The notes under the pieces are model-generated. The model was not told where the DNA came from, did not search any database, and was given only the letters and a program-made list of their open reading frames with translations. DNA of 64,000 bases. It comes from Aureimonas frigidaquae. GTDB taxonomy: Bacteria; Pseudomonadota; Alphaproteobacteria; Rhizobiales; Rhizobiaceae. Position numbers and translations under genes: made by a program. The DNA is taken from positions 682,001 through 746,000 of the forward strand of contig NZ_BBWR01000002.1 of the NCBI RefSeq assembly GCF_001463905.1, read 5' to 3'. Of this stretch, positions 37,371 to 44,481 are shown in pieces (positions within the stretch are counted from its first letter, which is position 1; the number at the start of each line of letters is the position of its first letter).

Positions 37371-38321
37371 ATGTTCCAAAAGGTGTTTCGACGGGGCGCA
37401 TCCATCCGGCAGGGGCCGCCGCCTCCCCTCGCGGATGGCGGCAGCCGCCGCGGAGTCGCGCTGGCGCTGGGCGGGGGCGCGGCGCGCGGCTGGGCGCATA
37501 TCGGCGTCTTGCGCGCGCTGGACGAAGCGCGCATCCCCATTTCAATGATCGCCGGAACCTCGATCGGCGCGCTTGTCGGGGGCTGCTACCTGGCAGGCAA
37601 GCTGGACGAGCTGGAAGCCTTCGCCTGTTCGCTCACCCGCCGCGGGCTGATCCGCTTCCTGGACTTCTCGATCAGCGGGGCCGGGCTGATCGGCGGCATG
37701 CGCCTGAACCGCCGCCTCACCGAAGCCCTTGCCGATACCCGCATCGAAGACCTGCCGCGCCGGCTCGTCTGCGTGGCGACGGAATCACGCTCCGGGCATG
37801 AGGTCTGGCTGGATTCCGGCTCGCTCGTCCTGGCCATGCGCGCCTCCTACGCGCTGCCGGGCGTGTTTTTGCCCGTCGCCTGCTCCGGGCGCACGCTGAT
37901 GGACGGGGCGCTGGTCAACCCGGTGCCGGTGGCCGTCTGCCGCGCCTATGAGGAACCCCTGGTCGTGGCCGTGAACCTGAATTACGACCTGTTCGGCCGG
38001 GCCGCCGTTTTGCGGCTGCGCGCCGGCAATGGCGCGGGCGACACGGCGCTTCCGGCGTCCGAGGACGATGCCGTCAACGACAAGCGCGGCAAGGCCGGGA
38101 TCGCGCGGTCGATGGTCGACGCCTTCGGCATCATCCAGGACAGGATATCGCGGGCGCGGCTGGCCGGCGATCCGCCGGATCTGTCCTTGCAGCCCCGCGT
38201 GCGCGATATCGGAATGTCCGAATTCTTCCGCGCGCGTGAGACGATCGAACTCGGCTATGCCGAGGCCAGCCGGCAGATCGCCGAGATCCGCCGACTGTCC
38301 GAAAGCCTGCCGCGGCGCTGA
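37371..38321 (+). CDS. patatin-like phospholipase family protein
   Basis: A 316-residue lipid acyl hydrolase of the RssA/NTE type. The oxyanion loop GGGAARGWAHIG is near residue 32, the nucleophile S64 lies in GTSIG, and D178 in LMDGALVNP completes the Ser-Asp dyad. There is no signal peptide or membrane helix, so the enzyme is probably cytoplasmic or membrane-associated. The ATG at 37371 is taken as the start; the frame is open back to 36570 but overlaps folE and hisI. The gene may be cotranscribed with hisI (62-bp gap). Confidence 0.93.
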   Translation: MFQKVFRRGASIRQGPPPPLADGGSRRGVALALGGGAARGWAHIGVLRALDEARIPISMIAGTSIGALVGGCYLAGKLDELEAFACSLTRRGLIRFLDFSISGAGLIGGMRLNRRLTEALADTRIEDLPRRLVCVATESRSGHEVWLDSGSLVLAMRASYALPGVFLPVACSGRTLMDGALVNPVPVAVCRAYEEPLVVAVNLNYDLFGRAAVLRLRAGNGAGDTALPASEDDAVNDKRGKAGIARSMVDAFGIIQDRISRARLAGDPPDLSLQPRVRDIGMSEFFRARETIELGYAEASRQIAEIRRLSESLPRR

Positions 38322-38327
38322 ACCGGC

Positions 38328-38765
38328 TTAGCCGGCAACCGTGTGGATATAGGCGCGCATGTCGTCGGCCTCGCGCTCGACATCCTCGATCCGCCGCTTC
38401 ACCACATCTCCGATGGAGATCACCCCCACGAGGCGCTCGTCCTCGCAGACGGGCAGGTGGCGGAAGCGGCCACGGGTCATGAGGTCCATCAACTGATCGA
38501 CCGTCATATCCTCACGCGCGGTCACGACCTTGGTCGTCATGACCTGCGCCACGCGCTGCGACAGAGCGGGGCCGCCGTCCCGCCCGACCACGCGGACGAT
38601 ATCGCGCTCGGACAGGATGCCGGCCACACGCCGATTGTCGCCCAGCACCACGAGCGCACCGATACGCTTCTGCGACAGGATCGCAGCCGCGTCCGACAGC
38701 GAGGCGTCCGGGCCGATGGTTTCGACCTCCCGCCCTTTCTGCTCCAGGATCTGCTTGACCGTCAT
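38328..38765 (-). CDS. CBS-domain pair protein
   Basis: A 145-residue stand-alone Bateman module with two CBS domains (about residues 5-60 and 70-125). It shows SLSDAAAILSQKRIGALVV, GILSERDIVRVV and VGVISIGDVVKRRI. Such proteins sense adenine nucleotides or similar ligands and regulate partner enzymes. The ATG at 38765 has GGAGGAG six bases upstream. Homologues in Hyphomicrobiales lie beside patatin and rhomboid genes, as here. No partner enzyme can be named. Confidence 0.93.
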   Translation of the reverse strand: MTVKQILEQKGREVETIGPDASLSDAAAILSQKRIGALVVLGDNRRVAGILSERDIVRVVGRDGGPALSQRVAQVMTTKVVTAREDMTVDQLMDLMTRGRFRHLPVCEDERLVGVISIGDVVKRRIEDVEREADDMRAYIHTVAG

Positions 38766-38848
38766 CGTCTCCTCCAACAACGCGCTGCCCACGAAAGGCA
38801 GGGTGCGTCAGGAACGCGGTTTGAGCAAGCCGGATGTCGATATGCGGG

Positions 38849-39556
38849 TCAGGAACGCGTCGCCCGCCAGGGGACCGGATCGAAAAAGCCGAATGTCAGG
38901 AAGCCGATGGCGAAGCCGCCCAGATGCGCCTCCCAGGCGATGGTCTCGCCCGCACCGGCAATGCCGATGGAGCCGATCGCCAGATTGCTGCCGAAGAAGA
39001 TGAGGATAAAGACGAGGACGGTCCGGTTGGTCAGGCTTTCCATCAGCGTCATGCGCGGTGCGAGCGCCAGCGCCCCCGAGGTGAGCGGCCCCCGGCCGCC
39101 CAGCGCGAAGCGGCAGGCCCCGCCCATCAGCGCGGAGACGACGCCCGAGGCCCCGATCATCGGCTGCAGGAGCGTGGGGTTCATCGCATAGAAAAGCCCG
39201 GCGCCGCCGAGCGCCCCCGCCAGGCAGAACAGGACGTAGCGGCGCGCGCCGAGCCGCCGGGCGACCGGCGTTCCAAAAGCCACGAGCCACAGGGCGTTGG
39301 CGCCGAGGTGCCCCCAGCTCCCGTGCAGGAAGGCGTGCGTGACCGGCGTCCACAGGTCGGCCCCGGCGGGCCGGGCCAGACATTCCGGAAAGGGCACATT
39401 GTAACAGGCCGGGATCAGCGAAAAGTCGACCAGCACCATGAAGTCCGTGTCCGGCGACAGGACGAGTGTGCGGAAAGCATGAATGCCCACCAGGACCAGG
39501 AGGGTCGCCATGACCGCGCCGGGTATATTGAAGGCCGGCGGATTGGCCGGCTGCAT
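38849..39556 (-). CDS. rhomboid-family intramembrane protein
   Basis: A 235-residue membrane protein with about six helices. The catalytic serine S137 lies in GASGVVSAL and the histidine H211 in EAHLGGFAIGF, so it is likely an active serine protease rather than a pseudo-rhomboid. The amphipathic segment before WTPVTHAFLHGSWGHLGANALW matches the family. The ATG at 39556 is preferred; GTG at 39577 and ATG at 39655 are in-frame alternatives. It lies 83 bp upstream of the CBS gene on the same strand. Confidence 0.9.
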   Translation of the reverse strand: MQPANPPAFNIPGAVMATLLVLVGIHAFRTLVLSPDTDFMVLVDFSLIPACYNVPFPECLARPAGADLWTPVTHAFLHGSWGHLGANALWLVAFGTPVARRLGARRYVLFCLAGALGGAGLFYAMNPTLLQPMIGASGVVSALMGGACRFALGGRGPLTSGALALAPRMTLMESLTNRTVLVFILIFFGSNLAIGSIGIAGAGETIAWEAHLGGFAIGFLTFGFFDPVPWRATRS

Positions 39557-40054
39557 CCCGAACCTGTCTGGCGTCACGCGCGCATCCTTCCAAAAGGCCA
39601 CCCCGGGGGCCGGATAAACGATCCGGAAAGGCTGTTTTACGGCCGCAACAGGCAAATTTCAGCCGTTTTGCGCCCGAAACGCAGCTTTTCCACCGCCCCC
39701 GTTAACCCGGCACTAGCACGCCGTTAAACGAGGTTCCGCCTGCGTTTACCGTTTCGGCGACCGCCCGGCGAGGGCAAAGTTAACGCGCCGCGCCATGGCC
39801 GGCCGGCGACCTTAACCTTTTGCCCCCGCCGCAGCGGGGTTCGGACGCCGCCCCGTCAACCAGTTTGAATTCACGAATGCGCAAGCTTCACAGAGCCTTA
39901 CCGAAGCCGCTGCAAATGCGCTGCAAGGCTTCAAACGGCTGCAAGGACGAGTCCTGAACGGGGGTGCCGGGATTTGAGACAGATTGCGACGCCGGTTTTG
40001 GAATGCCGGTAAAGCGGCCCCGTCATTCTACCCTCGAAGACGGGGGACGAAGCC
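39557..40054. other. about 500-bp intergenic region rich in TTAA half-sites and short repeats
   Basis: The region between the divergent rhomboid and BTLCP genes has no convincing gene. It contains GTTAAC at 39700 and 39779, GTTAAA at 39722 and CTTAACC near 39812, all of the CtrA half-site kind, and GCTGCAA three times (39909, 39920 and 39938). It probably holds the promoters of both genes and may bind a global regulator. Confidence 0.5.
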
Positions 40055-40642
40055 GTGAAGACCATTCTGAAGACGATCGCGACACTGATCATACTGGCCA
40101 CCGGCGCGGCATCCGCCAAAGCCGACATGCCCGTGACCGGGCCGACCAGCCAGCCCGTCGGGCATTATGTGTTCTGCCAGTCCTACCCGGACCAGTGCGT
40201 GCCCAATGCCAAGGTTCGCAAGGCGCCCATGAACGACGCGACGTGGCGCCTCCTGCTCGAGGTCAACAGTGTGGTGAACACGTCCATCACCCCCAAGACG
40301 GATATGGAAATGCATGGCGTGCCGGAACTGTGGTCCTATCCGGAGACGGAAGGCGACTGCGAGGATTTCGCCCTGCTCAAGCAGTTCATGCTGGAGCGTG
40401 CCGGCCTGCCCCGCTCGGCGCTCCTGATCACCGTGGTGCGCCAGCCCAATGGCGAAGGCCATGCCGTGCTGACGGTGCGCACCGATGCCGGTGACTACAT
40501 TCTCGACAATCTCGACGAGCGGGTCCTGGCCTGGAACGACACGCCCTACCGCTTCCTGAAGCGCCAGTCCGAGGGCGACTGGGGCCAGTGGGCCGGCATC
40601 GCCGACGACCGCGACATGATGCTGGTCGGCAGCGTCCGGTAA
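40055..40642 (+). CDS. transglutaminase-like cysteine peptidase (BTLCP / DUF920 family)
   Basis: A 195-residue exported protein: signal peptide to about residue 24 (ending ASAKA before DMP), then a papain-like BTLCP domain. The catalytic triad is visible as C102 (GDCEDFALLK), H136 (GEGHAVLTV) and D151 (ILDNLDERV). The best known member is LapG, which cleaves large adhesins, but LapG needs a LapD partner and none is nearby. The start is GTG at 40055 with a GGGGGA ribosome site. A periplasmic protease or transglutaminase activity is inferred. Confidence 0.93.
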   Translation: MKTILKTIATLIILATGAASAKADMPVTGPTSQPVGHYVFCQSYPDQCVPNAKVRKAPMNDATWRLLLEVNSVVNTSITPKTDMEMHGVPELWSYPETEGDCEDFALLKQFMLERAGLPRSALLITVVRQPNGEGHAVLTVRTDAGDYILDNLDERVLAWNDTPYRFLKRQSEGDWGQWAGIADDRDMMLVGSVR

Positions 40643-40701
40643 TCCGCCGCCGGCCGGGACAGATCGTCCCCCCGCCCCGGCCGGCAGTTGGATGCGGAAA
40701 T

Positions 40702-40740
40702 GAGAAAGGCCGCCGGGCGGAGAGCCCGGCGGCCTTTCTC
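40702..40740. terminator. strong bidirectional terminator, perfect 17-bp stem
   Basis: The arms 40702-40718 and 40724-40740 are exactly complementary over 17 bases with loop GGAGA. The outer part of the stem is AAAGG/CCTTT, so a T-rich tail is present in both directions. It separates the convergent BTLCP and DUF3126 genes. Confidence 0.9.
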
Positions 40741-40766
40741 ATTTCTTGCTTGGGGGACCGGTCGGG

Positions 40767-40982
40767 TCAGTCTTCCAGATCGATATCCAGGATCGTCATG
40801 GTGAAGTGGTAGGACAATTCGCCCTCATCGGTATCCTTGGAGATCAAGCCGACGAACTCGTCATTGACATAGACCTCGGCCGTATCGCCGCTCTTCTTGG
40901 GCAGCGCCCGGACCTCGATGTCCGAACCCTTGAACTGCCTTTTCAGGTAGGATTCGATCTTCCTGATCTCGTCACCCTTCAC
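40767..40982 (-). CDS. DUF3126 family protein
   Basis: A 71-residue protein conserved across Alphaproteobacteria and of unknown function: DEIRKIESYLKRQF, AEVYVNDEFVGLI, and the C-terminus MTILDIDLED. I choose GTG at 40982 because GAGGAG lies six bases upstream and family members begin with M-K-x-(D/E)-E; the ATG two codons earlier abuts the ribosome site. It lies 41 bp downstream of cysE on the same strand, an arrangement kept in many relatives. Confidence 0.9.
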   Translation of the reverse strand: MKGDEIRKIESYLKRQFKGSDIEVRALPKKSGDTAEVYVNDEFVGLISKDTDEGELSYHFTMTILDIDLED

Positions 40983-41023
40983 GGGCATCTCCTCGTTTTG
41001 GACGTCCGGCTGGCCCGGACATT

Positions 41024-41866
41024 TCAATTGCGCTTGGCAGGCTCTTCCGCGTCGCGGCCGAAGCACTGGTCCATGCTGCGCGCGGGCTCGGCGCAGCCGG
41101 AACTTCCGATGATCCGCGCCGGTATGCCGGCGACGGTGGAGTTGGCGGGAACCGGCTTCAGAACGACCGAGCCGGCCGCGACGCGCGAGCAATCCCCGAT
41201 CGTGATGTTGCCGAGGATCTTGGCGCCCGCGCCGATCAGGACGCCGTTGCCGATCTTGGGATGGCGGTCACCGAACTCCTTGCCGGTGCCACCCAGCGTG
41301 ACATCCTGCAGAATGGAGACATTGTCGCCGATGCGGGCCGTGAAGCCGACGACGAGCCCTGTCGCATGATCCAGGAAGATGCCGCGCCCCATGCTCATGG
41401 CCGGGTGAATATCCGTCTGGAAGGTGACCGACGAGCGTGATTGCAGGTAGAGCGCAAAATCCTTGCGGCCCTGGTGCCAGAGCCAATGCGCCAGCCGATG
41501 GGTCTGGATGGCGTGGAAACCCTTGAAGTACAGCAGCGGTTCCAGGTAGCGCTGGCAGGCGGGGTCGCGGTCGAATACGGCCTGCAGGTCGATGCGCAGC
41601 GTTTCGGCAAAGGTGCCGTCCTGCGCGGCCATCTGGGCGAAGGCGTGGTCGATCAGCGCCGCCGGCACGTCCGCATGGTCCAGCCGCTGGGAGATGCGAT
41701 GGGCCAGCGCCGCCTCAAGCGTGGCATGGTTGAGCACGGTCCCGTAGAAGAAGCCGCTCAGCACCGGCTCGCTCTCGGCCGCGGCCTGGGCTTCGTCCCG
41801 GACGCGCGCCCAGATGGGATCCACGGCCTGGAGCCCGTCCCGATGCTGTTTCCCGATGGCACTCAT
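41024..41866 (-). CDS. cysE: serine O-acetyltransferase
   Basis: A 280-residue enzyme that acetylates serine with acetyl-CoA, the committed step of cysteine synthesis. The helical N-terminus (residues 15-140) includes LSGFFYGTVLNHATL. The left-handed beta-helix follows with IFLDHATGLVVG, VTLGGTGKEFGDRHPKIG and the ANSTVAGIPARI hexapeptide repeat end. The C-terminal tail lacks an obvious isoleucine end, ending AKRN, so docking to CysK is doubtful. The ATG at 41866 is chosen; an upstream frame to 41995 overlaps the neighbouring hydrolase. Confidence 0.95.
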   Translation of the reverse strand: MSAIGKQHRDGLQAVDPIWARVRDEAQAAAESEPVLSGFFYGTVLNHATLEAALAHRISQRLDHADVPAALIDHAFAQMAAQDGTFAETLRIDLQAVFDRDPACQRYLEPLLYFKGFHAIQTHRLAHWLWHQGRKDFALYLQSRSSVTFQTDIHPAMSMGRGIFLDHATGLVVGFTARIGDNVSILQDVTLGGTGKEFGDRHPKIGNGVLIGAGAKILGNITIGDCSRVAAGSVVLKPVPANSTVAGIPARIIGSSGCAEPARSMDQCFGRDAEEPAKRN

Positions 41867-41966
41867 CAATTCGTTCCCGTGCTTCGATGGTCTCGCGTCG
41901 AAGGCCTGTTGCAAAGGTAGGGTCGCCGGCGCGATTGCGACAGCCTTGGGCTGCGGAATTAGCCGT

Positions 41967-42740
41967 TTAGGCCGTGCGCGTGAACCCATGCGCATGGAGA
42001 AAGCTTACCACGGCCGCCTTGAAGCTGCGATCACCGACCGCCAGCATGTGATCGCGCCCCTCGATGGCAAAGGCCTCTGCCTGCGGCATCAGCGCGGCCA
42101 GGCGCTCGGCGGAGCCGGCGATATCGTCCCTGGTGCCGACGCCGATCAGCGCGGGCACCTCCAGCGCGGCGACGGTGGCCTGGCTCGGCTCCTGCCGGTT
42201 GGCCTCGATACAGGCGGCCAGCGCGAAGCGATCGCTGCGCGTGCGATCGGCGAAGGCGCGGAACATGCGCCCGCGCGCATGGGTGACGACATCGAGCGAC
42301 GGCGCCAGAAGCGCCTCGGCAATCGGGCCCCAATCGCCGACGCCCTCCACCAGCCCCCAGCCGAGCCCGCCCAGGATCAGCGCGCGAACGCGCGGGGCGT
42401 GGTCGATGGCCGCGAAGACGGAGACACGCGCCCCCATGGAATAGCCGAAGAAGACCGCCTGCTCGATGCTCAAGTGGTCGAGGAGCGCGATGCAGTCGCC
42501 CGCCATCTGGCCAGGCGTATAGAGTGCGGAATCATGGGGCTTGTCGGACTGGCCGTGCCCGCGATGATCGAGCGCCACGACACGGTGGCCGGCCCCGGTC
42601 AGGACGTCGATCCAGCCGGGCTCGATCCAGTTGACCTGGGCTGAAGAGGCAAAGCCGTGCACCAGGAGAATCGGGAAACCATCGCGCGGGCCTTCGTCCA
42701 GATAGGCGATCCGAAGATCGTCATGGGTAAAGAACTGCAT
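41967..42740 (-). CDS. alpha/beta hydrolase
   Basis: A 257-residue alpha/beta-fold hydrolase. It has the oxyanion segment LLVHGFASS near residue 25, the nucleophile elbow GYSMGARVS near residue 100, an acid in GTRDDIAG and the histidine in GRDHMLAVG. DHRGHGQSDKP is typical of the Abhydrolase_1 family (lysophospholipase or lactonase-like). The start at 42740 (MQFFTHDDLRIAY) is favoured; the frame continues upstream but runs antisense to the zinc-finger gene. Substrate unknown. Confidence 0.92.
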   Translation of the reverse strand: MQFFTHDDLRIAYLDEGPRDGFPILLVHGFASSAQVNWIEPGWIDVLTGAGHRVVALDHRGHGQSDKPHDSALYTPGQMAGDCIALLDHLSIEQAVFFGYSMGARVSVFAAIDHAPRVRALILGGLGWGLVEGVGDWGPIAEALLAPSLDVVTHARGRMFRAFADRTRSDRFALAACIEANRQEPSQATVAALEVPALIGVGTRDDIAGSAERLAALMPQAEAFAIEGRDHMLAVGDRSFKAAVVSFLHAHGFTRTA

Positions 42741-42941
42741 GGGTCGCGCTCCGGACTGCGGCGTGGAAAGGCAGTCCCATAGCGCCTGAGGGCCGGAAAG
42801 GACAGTCCTGCCCCTGGATGGCTCCCCCACCCCGATGCCGGCAACGGACCATCGGGGGCAGGCTTCCCGGGATTGCCAGACAGGGGCCCCATCCCATAAT
42901 GTCCGCGCCAAATCAGCAGTCCTTAAAATGGAGACGGTCTC

Positions 42942-43196
42942 ATGGCCGGACATGCCACCCCCCACTTCCAGAACGACGAAGGCCATGCGGCCATCGAAAT
43001 CGGGGTGAAGGAATTCATGTGCGTCGGAGCGCAGCCGCCCTTCGATCATCCGCACATCTACCTCGACATGGGCGAGGAAACCGAGAAGGTCTGCCCCTAT
43101 TGCTCGACCCTCTACCGGTACAATGCGGCGCTCGCCCATGACGAAACCGTGCCTGCCGGATGCTTCTACGAGGATCCGCGCGCGAAAGCCGCCTGA
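42942..43196 (+). CDS. zf-CHCC zinc-finger domain protein (NDUFS6-like)
   Basis: An 84-residue protein with the CHCC zinc-finger typical of the mitochondrial complex I subunit NDUFS6 and its alphaproteobacterial relatives. The ligands are visible as Cys in FMCVGAQPPFDHP, His in HPHIYLDMG and two Cys in KVCPYCSTLY. In Alphaproteobacteria this small protein is thought to be an accessory of NADH dehydrogenase, but its gene often lies apart from the nuo cluster, as here. It precedes the FAD monooxygenase by 4 bp, so both are in one operon. Confidence 0.93.
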   Translation: MAGHATPHFQNDEGHAAIEIGVKEFMCVGAQPPFDHPHIYLDMGEETEKVCPYCSTLYRYNAALAHDETVPAGCFYEDPRAKAA

Positions 43197-43200
43197 TCGC

Positions 43201-44394
43201 ATGACAGGCTCGATCGCCGTGGCCGGTGCGGGCGTCGCCGGCCTGACGATGGCGTTGTGCCTGGCACGGACCGGCAGGACCGTCAGCCTCTACGAGCGTG
43301 CGGCGCAGATCGAGCCCGTCGGCGCCGGCATCCAACTGTCACCGAACGCCTTGCGCGTCCTGACCGGGCTTGGCCTTCTGCCGGCGCTGGAAGCGCTCGG
43401 CGTGTCGGCGCGGCACGTCACCCTGCGGGATGGCCGGACCGGCGCCCGCCTGGCCGACATACCCGTGCTGGCCGGTGACGGAACGCCCTATCTGTCCATC
43501 CATCGGGCCGATCTGCAGGAGGTGCTCCTCGGTGCGGCACGGGCGGAGCCGCGTATCACGCTGAGCTTCGGGGCCCGGCTCACCGGCCTTGTGCCGGGCA
43601 GCGACGGGATCGACCTTTCGCTGGAGACGGCGGACGGAACGCTGGCGCGCCGGCACCCGCTCCTCGTCGCGGCGGATGGGCTCAACTCCGCCGTTGCATC
43701 GGCTCTCGGCCTGCCGGGGCCGCACCGCTCGCGCTATGCCGCCTGGCGCATCCTGGCGCCGGCGCAGGACGGCGCCGCCCTCTCCGGCATCGAGGCCTAT
43801 CTGCATGCGCGGTGGCATGCCGTCGTCTATCCCGTCCATGGGGGGCGGACCACCAATCTCGTCCTGATCGCGCCGGTGGACAGCCTGCCGCCATCGAACG
43901 CGGACAGAGCGGCGTTAAGCGCCGCGCTGGCCGGGGCAGCCCCGGCGCTGGGGGCGCTCGTGGAGCGCGGCACTTTCGTGGGATGCTGGCCCATGGCCGC
44001 CGCGCCGCAGAACCGGCCCTACACACATGGCGACCGGATCGCCCTTTTGGGCGACGCTGCCCATGCCATGCTCCCCTTTGCCGCCCAGGGCGCGGCCATG
44101 GGAATCGAGGATGCGGCCGTCCTGGCCGCCGCCCTGTCAGCGACGCCCGACACCGGCGCGGCGCTGCGGCGTTACGAATTCGAACGGCGGCCAAGGCTCG
44201 CCCGCGTGCTGCGCCGTGTCGCCTTTCATGACCGGGTCTATCATATGGGCCCGGCGGGTGCGCTGGCACGCAACCTCGTCATGCGGCTGACGCCGCCGGC
44301 CCGTCTTTCGGCGGGGCTGAGCTGGCTTTACGACTGGCAGCCACCGGAAATTCGCGCCGTGGCCTTTGAAACACCACCATCGACGCCTAGCTGA
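43201..44394 (+). CDS. FAD-dependent monooxygenase (salicylate hydroxylase/UbiH-like)
   Basis: A 397-residue flavoprotein aromatic hydroxylase. The Rossmann loop GAGVAGL (residues 8-14) binds FAD, and the GDAAHAMLPFAAQGAAMGI motif with D285 contacts the FAD ribityl chain. The closest family look is FAD_binding_3 members such as salicylate 1-monooxygenase and 3-hydroxybenzoate 6-hydroxylase. No aromatic pathway genes are beside it. The ATG at 43201 follows the zf-CHCC stop by 4 bp; an upstream in-frame ATG at 43123 lies inside that gene. Confidence 0.91.
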   Translation: MTGSIAVAGAGVAGLTMALCLARTGRTVSLYERAAQIEPVGAGIQLSPNALRVLTGLGLLPALEALGVSARHVTLRDGRTGARLADIPVLAGDGTPYLSIHRADLQEVLLGAARAEPRITLSFGARLTGLVPGSDGIDLSLETADGTLARRHPLLVAADGLNSAVASALGLPGPHRSRYAAWRILAPAQDGAALSGIEAYLHARWHAVVYPVHGGRTTNLVLIAPVDSLPPSNADRAALSAALAGAAPALGALVERGTFVGCWPMAAAPQNRPYTHGDRIALLGDAAHAMLPFAAQGAAMGIEDAAVLAAALSATPDTGAALRRYEFERRPRLARVLRRVAFHDRVYHMGPAGALARNLVMRLTPPARLSAGLSWLYDWQPPEIRAVAFETPPSTPS

Positions 44395-44481
44395 CACTCG
44401 ACCGGCGGGTCATGGACGGGACGACAGAAGCCCGAACAGGACCAGCATTATCTGCAAGGGACAGATTGAGAAGGTCGTTTC

